Source: Diorhabda sublineata
Taxonomy: Eukaryota; Arthropoda; Insecta; Coleoptera; Chrysomelidae
Reading direction: 5' to 3'
Length of the DNA stretch: 64,000 bases
Assembly: GCF_026230105.1 (NCBI RefSeq)
Contig: NC_079484.1
Coordinates: 5,223,805 to 5,287,804 of the forward strand
In this document: positions 39,301-52,000 of the stretch, in pieces
How the letters are laid out: each line of letters begins with the position of its first letter
Numbering within the stretch: the stretch's first letter is position 1
Program-made: the position numbers and the translations under genes
The notes under the pieces: model-generated
The model's input: the letters and a program-made list of their open reading frames with translations, nothing else
What the model was told of the DNA's origin: nothing
The model's database searches: none

Positions 39301-39800
39301 TATAGCAAGTGAAAAACCATTAACTACAATGTGAAAAAATAATTATACATATTCAATAGACTCATCTTTGCCATACGTGCAAGGACTACAACAAATACCA
39401 ACTGTTAACATTGGACAGACAACACAATATTCTTAAAATAGATCACAAAATCATCAATTAATTATTGTTGCTGGTTTCATTCTTATTTCTGAGATATGAC
39501 AAATAACGATAAAAAATAATTGAATGTATCTGAAAATAGTGTTTATTTTGATATTTATGTTGCAAGTGATCTATTGAAAATTGTCAATGTAAAATAATGT
39601 TTTGATATAAGCAGCAATAAGTTGTTTTTAAACCAATTATACCTAGAATCAAGAGAAACGGAATCAGATACAAAAAATTTAAGAACTTTTGAAAATATCT
39701 CATCAGCTTACCAACTAAGAGAAAGAACCAGAAGATATACGAACGCCAACTCGAAGCACCAGCTCCACACATCTGGCTACCAAACTTTCCAACCTCCAAA
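36391..39800. other. AT-rich spacer, no gene supported
   Basis: Frames near 36393-36692, 38202-38465 and 38991-39191 have Lys/Asn/Ile/Phe-rich chance-like composition and no domain. A GGAAT-like purine run occurs near 37573-37605. Confidence 0.4.
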
Positions 39801-39809
39801 AACATTAAA

Positions 39810-40130
39810 TTGAGTCACAGTCACCCACGATGGATTTGCACTCGAAGTTTGTTGGCAAAAAAATCGAGTTTACACACACTTCAAGTCCGAAAATACCGGA
39901 ACGCGCTTCCGAAACTTTCGAAAAACAAACGCGTGATCCGCGCGCGAAAGCTGGAACTCCGATGCGAAGCGAGTGTTGGTGAAACAGAAGTCGAAAGCCC
40001 GATAGTGGCACATCGGCAGACAAACGGCAGTTGTAATGCGGATGCCGAGGATCGCATGGTACAGTTTGAGATGTCGTGCGGCACGAGAACCGAAGACGGA
40101 CGCGCCAGCGCTACGGCCACCGCCGCATAA
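39810..40130. other. GC- and CpG-rich island with overlapping frames
   Basis: This is the most GC-rich and CpG-rich stretch of the window, sharply bounded by AT-rich DNA. Open frames exist on both strands because stop codons are rare at this composition: a 106-codon plus frame ending at 40130 and 72- to 79-codon minus frames. None shows a known domain. Possible explanations are a first exon/promoter of a host gene, a transposon end, or foreign DNA. Which strand is read cannot be told from the sequence. Confidence 0.4.
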
Positions 40131-40329
40131 ATGGTATATCAGTCTTTGACCGTAATTTGAACTTAGAGGTTGTTACTGATGAGTAAATGCCGAAACCATT
40201 TTACCGCATTTGAGAAATGGTATTAATTGAAATCCGATGTACTAGGCATATATCCAACAAATACTTTCGACATCAATGTTGACTTTTTTATAGCCAAGAG
40301 TGATTATCATTTCTTTATTACGATTGCTC

Positions 40330-40580
40330 AATAAATTTTATTTTTTGAGATAAGCGAAAAATCAGAGGTCAGAGGGAGCCAAGTGAGGTGATTAGGATCG
40401 ATTTTGCTAAACTCAAACTTCATTTTACACTTTTCACGATTGTTTTTTGGAAGTTCGGTCAAAATATTTATCTTGACTGCATGATACACACAATGCCTCA
40501 ACTTTTCTATGGGGTTAATGGAGAACTGATAGGAGAGAAAAGTTTGATGTCTTATCGTAGTATTGTGTCCAGTATACAAA
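40330..40580 (-). mobile_element. Probable mariner C-terminal scrap
   Basis: The minus strand at about 40390-40340 reads SPHLAPSDL then FFAYLKK across one stop, matching the third-Asp block of mariner transposases (SPDLAPSD--LF--LK). Upstream sequence to about 40580 is compatible with transposase but too decayed to align by eye. Confidence 0.45.
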
Positions 40581-41970
40581 CGTTTTCCATATATACAGTG
40601 TGTCTACTTAAGTTGGAACCATATCTAAAACTTTTTTATTAAGAGTTTTATAAAAAAAAGTTATTCTTGATAAAAAGTTTTGAATGATCCCAAATCAAAA
40701 ATACAATCATCAGATATCAATTTTTCGAAGCAGTATTGTCAAAAAATTTTAATTTCGTGCAAGAGTTAAGTATCTTTATTTTTCACAATTCAGCAAAATA
40801 TTAAAAAGTAAAGTTGTTTGAATTAAAAGTTATATTTAAATATGCAATTACAGCCATTTGTTATGAAAATTCAGGTTAGCTTTGGTTACGCAGTCGCCTA
40901 GATCGCATGCGTGCTTTCTTCTGCCAGCGTAGCATCTGTACGGAGCAATCGGAGGTTGAAAAAAAAAACGGGCCTCGTGTATGTATGGGAATGCAATAAA
41001 TGGTTGGTATAATTAAGTTTACTCATTATAGACCTCATTTTCAGCACTTTAGCGAAATATATTGTTTGAAAAGTGGATTATAACTCGTTTCCTGTTTCAT
41101 ATAGATAATAGCCTATGTAAGGATATTCTGATATCCTGTAATTCGAGCTGGAAACCCTATTTGAGCTTCGAGCTTCAGCATTTGATATTTTCACTTGTAT
41201 ATAGTAAATTGGTTAATCTTAGCAAAATATTGATACACGAATATTATTTAGGGATATAAATTCATACTACAATCAAACATAAAGTCGATGTATAATATTT
41301 TCATAATGATCGCAAATAATAAAGGTGTTATTCGATAAACGACAAATAAATAATCTTATAATCCATAAGATAAAAATTATTATGCTGGAATAGCTTCTAA
41401 ATTAGTTCCCCGAAGATTTGCATCGATCACATACCCTGTATAATGAATGTTAAAGTATGCTAGAACTAAGAAAATTGTTCCGGTAAATTGAGATACATTC
41501 TCCAACAGTCTTTGATACATGAGACAGCTCCTGGGAATGAGTGTTCATCAGAATATTTATGAAGACAGGAAACTTCGAAGTTAAAAATGAGATAAGTAAT
41601 TGGCCGCGTCATAGTCTTGTCAACACAACATTCATTTATTAATGATATGCGAAATTTGAGCGTATTCATCCTTTAGGCAATAAGTACTTTTATTCAAAGT
41701 AATTAAAGAAGGAATTTTACAGAGAATTCTATACTTATGAAGTCTAAACTCTCTTTGAAAACTTTTTCTACAAAATAATTAACAGATAAAAATTTACTCA
41801 CAATTATTTAGTTGAAAAGTTTGAACTCTTTGTACAAAAGTATTTTATTCAACAATAAACAAAAGGTGTTTTGGACAAAATAAATTAAAACATGAATTGT
41901 TATGTGGATGTGCCGAATTGAATGCTTGATCTAGATACTTTGAACAAGTAATTATCCAAAAGTTTGTTTT
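40581..41970. other. Spacer, nothing recognised
   Basis: A short GC-richer patch near 40885-40980 and a possible element end (atacagtgtgtctacttaag) near 40594 were noted. No gene is supported. Confidence 0.35.
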
Positions 41971-41974
41971 CTGT

Positions 41975-43010
41975 TAGAAACAATGCCGAGAGGGTGGTCT
42001 ACTGGATTCATCATACCAATAATGAAGAGAGGAAATCCCAACATATTTAGTAATTATGGATGTATTAGTTTGCTCAATACTGTATATAAAATGTTGGTTG
42101 TGGAACCAGAAATAGGTGGGTTTAAGATAAGGGAAAGCAACAGTAGAGGCCAGAAAAACTATGAAACAATGGGTCGAAAAAATCTATGAGCACAAAATTA
42201 GTATGCAAATGCTATTCATCGACTTCAAACAAGCATTCGACAGTAACCCAAAAGTTGATGCGATTGATGAAAATCATCTGAGAAATTCGAAATAAATGTT
42301 AAGTAAGGCAAGGACTTATTTTTCAAGAGTGGAAGGCATAGCGTATACTGATGGATTAACTCCAATAGAAGAGACCGAAAAAGTCTCGAAGACACGTTAG
42401 AAGAAAATATGAGAGCGATAGATGAATAAGTATTGGAAGTGGATCAGAAGAAGACGACATATATGGAAAGAAGGAAATTCACACACAAGGAACAGTAAAT
42501 ATAAATGACCTCATCTTTAAGTATTTTGGAACAATGATAAGCTGCAAAAATGACACAAAGAATCAGACAAGACAAATAATCCATGCAGAGAAAGAGAATA
42601 AACCGAGGAACCAAATTCTTAGTCTACAAGACTGCGGTAGAACCAGTAGTTACATAAGCCGCGGAAACTATGAAAATAACAAATAGGGACAAAGACCACT
42701 AACGATATTTGGAAGAAAAAAAATTAGGGAAATTCGTGGACCAGAATATACTTTCGTGTAATTAGACTGTAACGATTCTGATTACTCACATTTCAAACTT
42801 TAATTACGATAAAACGATAATAAAGAGAAAAAATAAATAGATAAAAGATAATTGAATCAAAAAGAATATAATGGTACAGATACATCAAAAGAATGGTAAA
42901 ACGGCAGAGTTCCAGCCCAGAAAATGGACGGGAAGATAAGATTGTACAAGATATGCAACGTCTAGGTGTACGTGATTTAGACAAACAAATGCAGAACATA
43001 AAGAAATAGA
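41975..43010 (+). mobile_element. Non-LTR reverse transcriptase relic
   Basis: The plus strand reads MPRGWSTGFIIPIMKRGNPN and SNYGCISLLNTVYKML (fingers; 41983-42100). After a frameshift come EHKISMQMLFIDFKQAFDS (motif A, about 42185-42245), then decayed IAYTDGLT (motif C region, about 42340), VFWNNDKL and FKYLG-like pieces near 42500. About 42880-42985 holds RVPAQKMDGKIR and the C-terminal tail. Many stops and frame changes are present. Its fingers segment is of a different lineage from the 34.7-36.4 kb element. Confidence 0.85.
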
Positions 43011-43481
43011 AAACAATAGTCGATGCTTCAAAAACATATGTCAATTTTTAATTAAATAGTGATATAAGGTATGCTGACCATCCACAAAAACATAGGGTGG
43101 AAAGGGTTCAACAAGCTTCAGCTGAGAAGCTTTTTAAACATTAATTCCACAAAAATCATGGGACAATACATATCCGATTCTTCGGGAATTCTATGTACTT
43201 GAATTATCTCTATTCGTGAGAACCCTATTATTCCACAAAAATAAATTTTGGCTTAAGTTAGAAAGCGTAGAGCTCTCGTTTTAAAGATATTAACAGATAT
43301 AATGAACAATTTTTTTTAACTATATATCAATATTTCAGCTATATTAGCGTCTTGACTAAATATATACCCCACGTGTTATACAAATTTCTCTGTTACAGAC
43401 AAAAGCCGTTGACCGACATGTTAATTGAAACCACAGCGCATGAAAAAGGTGCTTGAATTAATGATGAAACGTGGGTCCACA

Positions 43482-43710
43482 CAATATTAGCCGCATTATC
43501 CAAGATACGACGTAAACGAAAGCGGAACACAGGCTGCAGCCAATGCCATTCTGAAACAATGTTGAAGAGATGGTAGTTCTGTAACTGATATCTGTTATAG
43601 AAGAAAACTTGTTCCTAACGCAAGTTTTGCGTTAATACAGAATAACTTGATTGTTGATGTTGATGAAGAATTATTGTTTACATTAATATACAAAATAGAT
43701 AATAAAGACT
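43482..43710 (+). pseudogene. Serpin-like C-terminal fragment (broken)
   Basis: At 43512-43547 the plus strand encodes VNESGTQAAANA, close to the hinge of the serpin reactive-centre loop (typically V-N-E-x-G-T-E-A-A-A-A-T). Just upstream, one frame off, is ISRIIQD, matching the serpin segment before the hinge. In the hinge frame, after one TGA at 43563-43565, the reading continues as VPNASFALIQ and VDVDEELLFTLIYKIDNKD to a stop at about 43710. This resembles the serpin strand F-x-x-D-H-P-F-x-F-x-I after the loop, although the distance is longer than usual. Serpins inhibit proteases by offering this loop as bait. The frameshift and TGA make this a pseudogene or part of a rearranged copy. The call rests on short motifs. 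Confidence 0.45.
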
Positions 43711-45595
43711 AAAATCTAATTAAAAAATGTTGTTGTAATAATAAGTATTACATTTGACAATTCTATGATAGCCCTTTCACACTTCTTTTCAAATTTCCTC
43801 TAGAGTTTCAAGAAAAAGACTTATTTGGAATACAAGTTGGAACATATTTGCTCTTTCTCTATAAATAACCCCGAAATAGTAATATAAATCTCATCAGCAG
43901 TATATAAGATGCAAATCAAAGAATGGAGAAGTTTAAAAATCATTTCCCGCACAATCCAACCAAGCTACGTTTTGAAATTATCATTTTGCAGCACACAAGC
44001 ACACACTCGCACTACTCCACTGTAGTAAGGTTCACCCTCTTGTTTTTACTTTTTCCACAAAGTGGTGTGTAACGACAAGCTCCACCAAAATTAGTACAAT
44101 AGTGCTAGTCCAGCATGGGATCCAGAATTATACATTCAACTTATCTTTTTCTAATTTCGTAACACGTCCTCAAAAAAGCACGAACTAAACAAATGACTTT
44201 CCAATAAACCCCACCACTCATTTATACCCAAAACTGGGTATTATTTCATGATATATATATACATCTATAGTTTCCTAGAGACCGCAATAGGTTAAAATAG
44301 CCAGATGTTATTTATTTTTAAACGAAGCTTCAATTAAAGAAGACCTAAAATCGAAATAATTATTCAACAAAACCGAAGAGGTTTTTAGCTACACGTGTCC
44401 ATCATGAAGGACACAATATTAATTATGTATATGCCAAAGATTGACAACTAAGAAAAAATACGAAAAAAGTCTATTCGTGGAAACAACATATATTGCTCAA
44501 AATAATCAATGCATTAATGAAAAAACTGATTTAATTAACCTTAGTGTATGTAATCTATGCATATCTCATAGATTTTGGAAAAAGAAATTCTATAAAATAA
44601 ATTCAACGTCATCGATTATTTATAAACCTTACCTAACCCATGAAATTCAATTTTACTCATAAAAATCTAACCTATAAACGTTGCAATTCTTACCTAATCA
44701 ATGTGATTTTTATTATTGTTATACTTTTATACATATTTTTATATTATACTTGACTATAATTTCAGTCCCATACAGTATTCCAAAGGTCGGAAATATATTA
44801 GAGTTAGTACACTTTGTTGTTTAATTTTCCCAAATCCTACTACGAAAGCGCTCAAAATCTAGCTGGCAATGACTCCTGGAAAAGAAAAAACTTCTAATTT
44901 TTCCAAAGAAGTTATTCTGCAAGATATATGATAGATCTGACTTGGTTTTCAGAGGGCTATCTTTCTGATATTATTACTGAAAATTTAACGTAAATCTAGC
45001 TGACAAATTTGTGCTCATAACAAAAAAACTATTTTCTCTGTCGCTTAAATATAGAGAAAGGAAAATACTGAAAACCAATAGAATAACATAAAGAAAAAAT
45101 ACGTAAATAATTTACTGGAACTTATGCGTCCCCTGGATTTGTGAATAGTTTTCTCCTCTCGAAGAATGTACTATGAAAACGAAGGTTGTTGAACATCCCG
45201 AAGCATCTTTTAGTACAACTACTTCAGAAATTGTCAATGAAACCCTTAAACTTTGAGTAGAGTAAATGTATATTGAGCAGTTAATTAAGTAGAATAAATA
45301 ATAAAATAATTATTCTCATCTACGTTGTGATATGAAATGCAAGAATTTTTTTTAGTGAAATATTAATCTGCTCCTATTCTATGAAGTTTTAAAAGATTGA
45401 AAGAAATTTTTTATTTTTATGAGGTCATGTTTTGATGCCAAGTTTTATTCAACATAGAATAGCGCGCAATTTTAGATGACAATATATAGATTATGCTATC
45501 AGGAAAATAACAAGTAAGGATCAATATTTTATTTCTCAATTATTTTAACTAGTGAGCGATATATTATAAACATGGTGCCTCTAAATTCATGCGAG
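43711..45595. other. AT-rich spacer with one interspersed repeat copy
   Basis: Contains a copy of the interspersed repeat (44775-44832) that recurs in the protease array. No gene is supported. Confidence 0.4.
44775..44832 (+). repeat. Interspersed repeat copy 1
   Basis: The segment starting gtattccaaaggtcgg and ending ttgtttaattttccc matches copies at 50199-50255 and, in part, 57750-57790 and 62495-62527. Confidence 0.7.
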
Positions 45596-45599
45596 AAGT

Positions 45600-46230
45600 T
45601 CAGGAAGTGATTCTTCTTCTTCTGTCTTCTGTCAGTCCTGGGTATCTTCAGGATGCGTTTATAGAACCGCATTTCAAATCACTCAAGTTTTTCAATCATT
45701 TGAGCTTTAAAAGTCCAAGTTCCCAGTCCGTGTAGCAGAATTGACCACACTAACATTCCATAAATCCTATTCTAACGTGGAGGCTTAGATTTCTGTTTGC
45801 TAACTTACCTTTCGAGCCATTTCAAATTTGATCTTGATTTCTTCATCTGAATCCATTAGAGCTAAACCAAGATACTTGTATTTTTGCACCCAATCTTTTT
45901 GTTTTCCATTCAGTGTGAGAATATGGTTAATATTAATATTACTCATGACCATGAATTCAGTTTTTCAAATATTTATAGCGAGCCCTACATTTCCATATTC
46001 TCGGTTGATTCTCTCTAATAGGATTTGAAGATCTTCTCTCTCAGCCATTAAAGCAGTATCATCGACGAATCATAAGTTGTTAATTAATGTTCCTCCGATG
46101 TTTAGCCCTCATGTCTTTTCTCCAGCACTTTCTGAAAATATAGATTGAATAGTTGTGGAGGAAAAACGCGTCCTTGGTGAACTATCTTTTGAATTTCGAT
46201 TTCGTCTGTCTCCATGTCCTCGTATGAAAT
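45600..46230 (-). mobile_element. Non-LTR reverse transcriptase relic
   Basis: The minus strand from about 46130 reads LFNIYFQKVLEKRHEG, LRFVDDTALMAEREDLQILL (motif C as FVDD, about 46075-46010), NREYGNVGLAIN, KTEFMVMSN, NGKQKDWVQKYKYLGLALM and IKIKFEMARK, down to about 45800. A decayed C-terminal part (WNVSVVNSA, NLDF) reaches about 45610. Interruptions mark it as dead. Its tail differs from the other RT relics here. Confidence 0.85.
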
Positions 46231-47695
46231 CAAGTTGAATCATTCCAATCACAAAATTTCCTCAGCACACCCTTTATCACTCTTAAAAGGTGGAAATTCT
46301 GAAACTAGAAATTCTGTAGCTTACGTGCACTCGCAAAGGACTATCAAAACTTTCGAATTCCCATGAAATAAAAGTATAAATTAAAATCCTTGTTTCATTG
46401 AAAAATATATTTGTATTCTCAAATTTTTCAGCGAAACACAATAAACTGAGTGGAAATTTTAGAAAAGAAATAAAACTCAATTTTAATCATCATATTTTAA
46501 GGGTAATATCTCGGAACGGGGTGGGCTGAGGAAATTTTGTTACAGGAAAGACCCATCTTAATTTCATAGGAATCGCCTCCTGAATTTTGTGGCATGAATA
46601 TAGAAACACCCTGTATGTAGTTACGTAAGTCAATCCCACCTTTATAACGTGGTTGAATGGAGATAGATTATGTCATGGAGGTTATGGCTAGAGGCACTTG
46701 AGAGGGGTGTGTTTGGGGGAAGTGTAGAATTGCGTTTGTCTCCAATACTCGTGTTCGAGAAACGGTAATGTTTGGATTACCTGATCATATAGAGATTAAA
46801 CCAGAAACTTAATATTAGGTATTTAACATCGTGGTTTTGAATATCAGCATATCACGTTTTGCGAATTCGTACAAGTTTATTATGCGTATAATAACAAGTT
46901 GAATGACCTCTCCTCGATATTAGAATTTTCACATTTAGGAATGTGAATCCGTCGAAATAGATCCACTAAAACTTTTTATTCAACATACTTTCAACATACT
47001 GAAAGCAATAATAAGTTGATGATAAAGTAATAAAATTATAATGAATAAAATACTGAAGATAGCACAGGAAAACTTCCATGATTATTCTAATGCGCAAGAA
47101 TGGATAAATTATAAAAAAAATACACTACTAAGCACAGCTGAAAAAGTATGCAAGAGGGGATGAAAAAAACGTTAGAAGATACCCACGGCTCAAACTAAAT
47201 AAAATTATAATGAATACGAACTTTATAATAAGAGTGATATCGGAAAAAAAACTAAATATCGATATCGGAGGACTTCTCTTATTGAAATTATTTGATTAAA
47301 GAAATTCTATAGCACATACTGTGATCCTAACAAAAAGAAATTGATTTTTTCGTCTTCTGTTATGGAATGAAAACATTTATTAATTGATTGATTTGTTTAC
47401 ATTCGTAAAACTATCACCACCGCACCGACACCATATCAGTAGTTTTTAGTAATAGTCTCGTCTAAATTTATAGAACATTGTGAGAGAAATGATTAATTTA
47501 ACATGCGTGAAATAACAATCTCAAAATGATTTATTATGAAGATAACATACTGCTCGCTTGTTTTATGTGAAATTTCAAATTTCTCTCTAATATCCGAAGG
47601 GATATTCATTTGAATTGAAAATCTGTTACGCGAACTCACAACATAACTTCCCAAGAATTATTTTGCAGTTCATCTATTCTCAGACTGATTTATAT
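46231..47695. other. Spacer, nothing recognised
   Basis: An element-end-like motif (acaccctgtatg) occurs near 46607. A 20-bp sequence (aaataaaattataatgaata) recurs at about 47027 and 47199. No gene is supported. Confidence 0.35.
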
Positions 47696-47699
47696 TGAA

Positions 47700-48522
47700 A
47701 TAAAAAGTTCTTTAGTTGAAGCAAAGCGAAACAACTTCCGCTTAAAGCATCCCATATTTCTTCTCACGAGGAAGGACTACAATTACGGACGTTCCTATCA
47801 AGATCATCTCATAAAAATTCAACGGGATCAAGAACCGGGCTCTGAGAATGCCAAACTAAGTTTATTAACAACCCTTGTGCCTCTTTCTCTGGAACTATGT
47901 TTAGGATCATTCCGACAAAGCAGATTTTTGTTTTAAAATTTTTTGTACTGTTCTTTTCTATAATTCCGCAAATTTCGATTAAACCACCGGTTCCATGGCT
48001 AGAAAAGCAGCCTCAGATCGTAATTAAGCCACCACCATGTTTGATTATTGATTACTATACAGTCTGACATCATTCTTTCGTGAGGACTGCGTCCAATGTA
48101 GATTCTTTGCTTTGAACCGAATAGCTCAAACTTGAGTCCAAAAAACTATGTCTTCAGTCTACGGGCAAAGATCAAATGCATCCGTTTTTTTTGTTTTGTG
48201 CAATAAACACAAATCTTTGATAAAATCATTTGTAAAGCAATATCTCGTTCAGATTTTCCTTCATTATGTAAAACAACGATGGCAGAACTCACTTCACTGC
48301 TAAATTAGCGAGCTTTTCCCATTGCAAAACGTCTTCACTGCAGAAATTAGTACTTTAGACTCATTTATATGGAGGAAACTCGGAAGCACGTAGTTTTAGA
48401 AGCTAAATAATCCTTATTATTGACTGATGGCAAACAAAACCAAAGCAATTAATTATTAGCACATCTTAAAGATATTGCGACTCTACCAAATCTACCAACT
48501 TTTGGCCAGCAGTGTATATCAT
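47700..48522 (-). mobile_element. Tc1-like element relic with one TIR
   Basis: The outer end at 48499-48522 reads, on the minus strand, tatacactgctggccaaaag, a typical Tc1-family terminal repeat. Inside, minus-strand pieces give KSERDIALQM (helix-turn-helix region, about 48260), VYIGRSPHERMMSDC, a Gly-rich GGGxxMIWGCF-like block decayed to WWWLNYDLRLLF, RNDPKHSS (second-Asp region, about 47915) and DPVEFL-DDLDRNVRN (catalytic Glu region, about 47835-47790). Stops and frameshifts are frequent. The other terminal repeat was not found. It ends about 300 bp before the first protease promoter. Confidence 0.8.
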
Positions 48523-48834
48523 GTAGTTTAACAATGACATTCTCTAAATGTAGGATCGAGGATCATTTATATTTATTAAAAGACGTGAAGCAAATTTGTC
48601 CAAATTCAAACTAATAAGAGGAGACTAGTTGCTTCGTTTTGGAAGATCTAGTCTTAAAATAAGTATTCTCAAGTAAATAGAATATTGTACATGTAATCGA
48701 TATTTATCTTTCAATCCGCATCTTAAAATGTATTATTCTTCTGAGAAATTTTCTATAATTAAATCTAAGTGAATGACTCTATATATAGTTCACCTATATA
48801 AGTACTACAATTATTAATTCATCACGTAGATGAA

Positions 48835-48935
48835 TTATCTTGCAATCTTAAGTGTTTTCAATTTATATTGAAGTTTATTATATTATGCATGATCTTACTA
48901 ATTTTCTGATAAATTCATTGTTAAACATATAAAAG
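48835..48935 (+). promoter_or_regulatory. Promoter of protease gene 1: GATA site and TATA box
   Basis: TTATCT (an inverted AGATAA GATA-type site) lies at 48835-48840 and runs into ttgcaatctt, shared with the other copies. TATAAAAG is at 48928-48935, 76 bp before the ATG, placing transcription start near 48958. Confidence 0.65.
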
Positions 48936-49003
48936 TCTATGTCTGGGATGTATTAACATTTATTTTTCCCGAGAAGTAGACAAATTCCGAATTAACTTTG
49001 AAA

Positions 49004-52000
49004 ATGAAACTTTTAGTTCTTTTGGTTAGTTTGATGGTAGTCAGCGCATCAGACTATGAATTATGGCAAGAATTTAAAGTGAGTAAACATTTTTTCCCTA
49101 TTGTTTAACATCAAAATTGAAGTTGCAACAAATTTAACTAAATAATTTTCCTTTAATACCTGTGGTTTGCTGTATTGATAATAGCAAAAACGATTAGTAT
49201 TAGATTACTCCTCCTACTCCTCCATTTATCCTAAACTTTCCCAATTTTCAGATCTTCAGTTTCCACTTGCCATCTACATCATATTTCTATCACGTTACTA
49301 ACTTTGTTCTCCATGTGTTCAACTCACATTTAATACTTTATTCTAGTCAAATTCTAATGTTTCCTCAAGTTTCTTCTTTTTACTATGAATTTTAAAGATT
49401 AGTTTTCCAACTGAAGTATTTTCAAAACTTGCCATGTCATGAAAAAGGGATTTTGAATAATATTTTTAGCGATAAAAGCTATATCTCAAAGAAAAACAGT
49501 CCCCCAAATCAAATATCAAGTGTTTTCAGATTTATTACCAAATCATAAAACAAAATTGTTTTATTTTACAAATTCACTACATTCTCAATATTAAAAAATC
49601 GAAATACTTGACTAATCTAATCCCAAGTTTAATTCGTCTTTTAAGTCTTTTAAATTAAAGGGTTTATTTATATACAATGCTTTTAACATCCCTGTAAAAA
49701 GAATTCTAGTAGCGCCAGATCAGGGGATACTGCTGGCCATTCTATTGATCGGCGCTGCAACTTGCTAAAACAATATCATATTGACAGCAACTTGTAGGTT
49801 TGCTGGGTTATGATATAAGTTTTTCAAAGTTGGCACGACATTATGTTGGAGCAGATCTAAATATTTATCTATATTTAATTTGCCATTAATTATTCAAGTT
49901 TTAATGATATTGCGTATTTTCTGATCTCATTCAGTGAATAGTGAATGTATTCTCATCAACATCATGAACATAACATTATCAAACAATTTTTAAATCATGG
50001 GGAAGCATTATGAGAGAATTGTTCTATTAATTTTTATACTATATCAAACTTTCGAACGACTTTGCGTACATTTACAAGGCTGTAATAAACACCAGAGAAA
50101 TGTCATAAAAACTAATCATAGCTCGTATACTTTTAGAAAAACACAATTTACAACCGCCGCAATTCTTAACTAATCATTTTCCAAACGATGAACAAATAAG
50201 TATTCGAAAGCTCTGAATATATTAGAATTAGTACACTTTGGTGTTTAATTTTGCCACATTTGAAAACACTTGATATTTCCGAAACAGTTGAAGATTGGTA
50301 TAAAACATTGTGGAGTGTACATGAATTTGCAATTGGCCATTGTCACATGACACAACTTAAGAAACTCCACATTGATTTGTAATGAATTAGATTATAGATT
50401 TTCAAACTTGTTGTTGACTCATTCAAAACTAGTTTCAGTTTCAGCAAGTTTACTTTTTTTCTGAAAAAAGTCTTTTTTGTTTTACGTACCAAATGAAAAT
50501 TGCTTCATTTATTATTATAAAATATAACGCCATATCTTCAAATTGGTACATTGTACACATTATTATTATTTATTAAATCAGGACTGGAAATATTATTGGA
50601 TTTATTACAAATTATTTGAAAATGATTTGAAAGTTTGTATAGAAGAACGATAATTGTTCGATATCTTCCAAGATGTATATTGTTTCAAGGTAAAATTTTC
50701 AAAGTCGCACTCATTAACTGAAGATAAGCTACGTTTCGAAATTTTTCAAAAAAACCTACGCAGAATCGAAAAACATAATGCCGTGTATGAAAAAGGAGAA
50801 GTATCATATTTTCTGAAGATAACTCAATTTGCCGATTGGACTTCAGAGGAATTTAAATCCATGTTGGGTGCTCAACTTAATGGAAAGCCAGAGATTAGTT
50901 CCATAGGCACATTTAAACCTGAATCTAACTATACCAGACCAGAGTCAATTGATTGGAGACAAAAAGGAGCCGTATTAGAAGTTAAGGATCAAGGATATTG
51001 TGGTTCATGCTGGGCTTTTAGTACTGTAAGTAATGTATTCATTCTTAATTCTAATATTGGTACTACATTTTTGAAGATACCAAGAAATACTCTTCAATTT
51101 TTGTTCAAATGCTGATCTAGACAAAAAATCTACTTCCATTTGATAGGAGGAGCTGATTCAATCATATTAATACAACAAATCTGCTTTTTATTCAATGAAT
51201 GATGTTTAGAAATAAAAATACTAAGCAAACTTATATCTGACTTGAGTAGGAATAAATCAATCTTCAGGATATATTCTCTATTGAACTGATTTTTTTTTCT
51301 GAAACCAAGAATTGTGTAGTTTCTTAACTAATGATTTTCATAATTTACATTTGCTATTTCCAGACAGGTGCTCTTGAGGGTCAGCTTGCCATTCATCGCA
51401 ACCAATACATTCCTTTAAGTGAACAAGAATTGGTATCTTGTGTTAAAGATAACTTTGCATGTGATGGTGGTTGGGTTGACGTTTCTTTCACGTACGTACA
51501 ACAAAATGGTCTAAGTTCAGAAGAGCAGTATCCATACATTGGTAGAAAGGCCAATTGCCATAACAATATGGTCAACAAACCTCTTACTTCTACTCAAGGA
51601 TTTGTCTTGGTTGGAACAAACGAAGAGTCGATGGCTGACGCCGTTGGTGAGTATTATTTATTTAATTCATAGTAGCAATCAATGCGATAAATAAACACAA
51701 CAACTAAAGATATTGATCTACAATATGGAACGTTCGAAAATCCAAATCAAAATTTAGTCCTTTTTTCTTCGATATAGACGTTGAGGACGCTTATTGGAGA
51801 TAGAAACTGCAAGTTTGGCGAAATATATATTCCTCTAGGTGAGGCTAAAGTATTAAATCTGCATTTTTTAGATGATCAAGTGGTACACATGATTAATATA
51901 AGTGAGTGTTGAACAATCTGTGTGGAATATACTGTAACTGTAAACGGTAATCTTAATAGTAAGTTTAGAAGCCAGTTTTGATATGTCAATAAATGATGAT

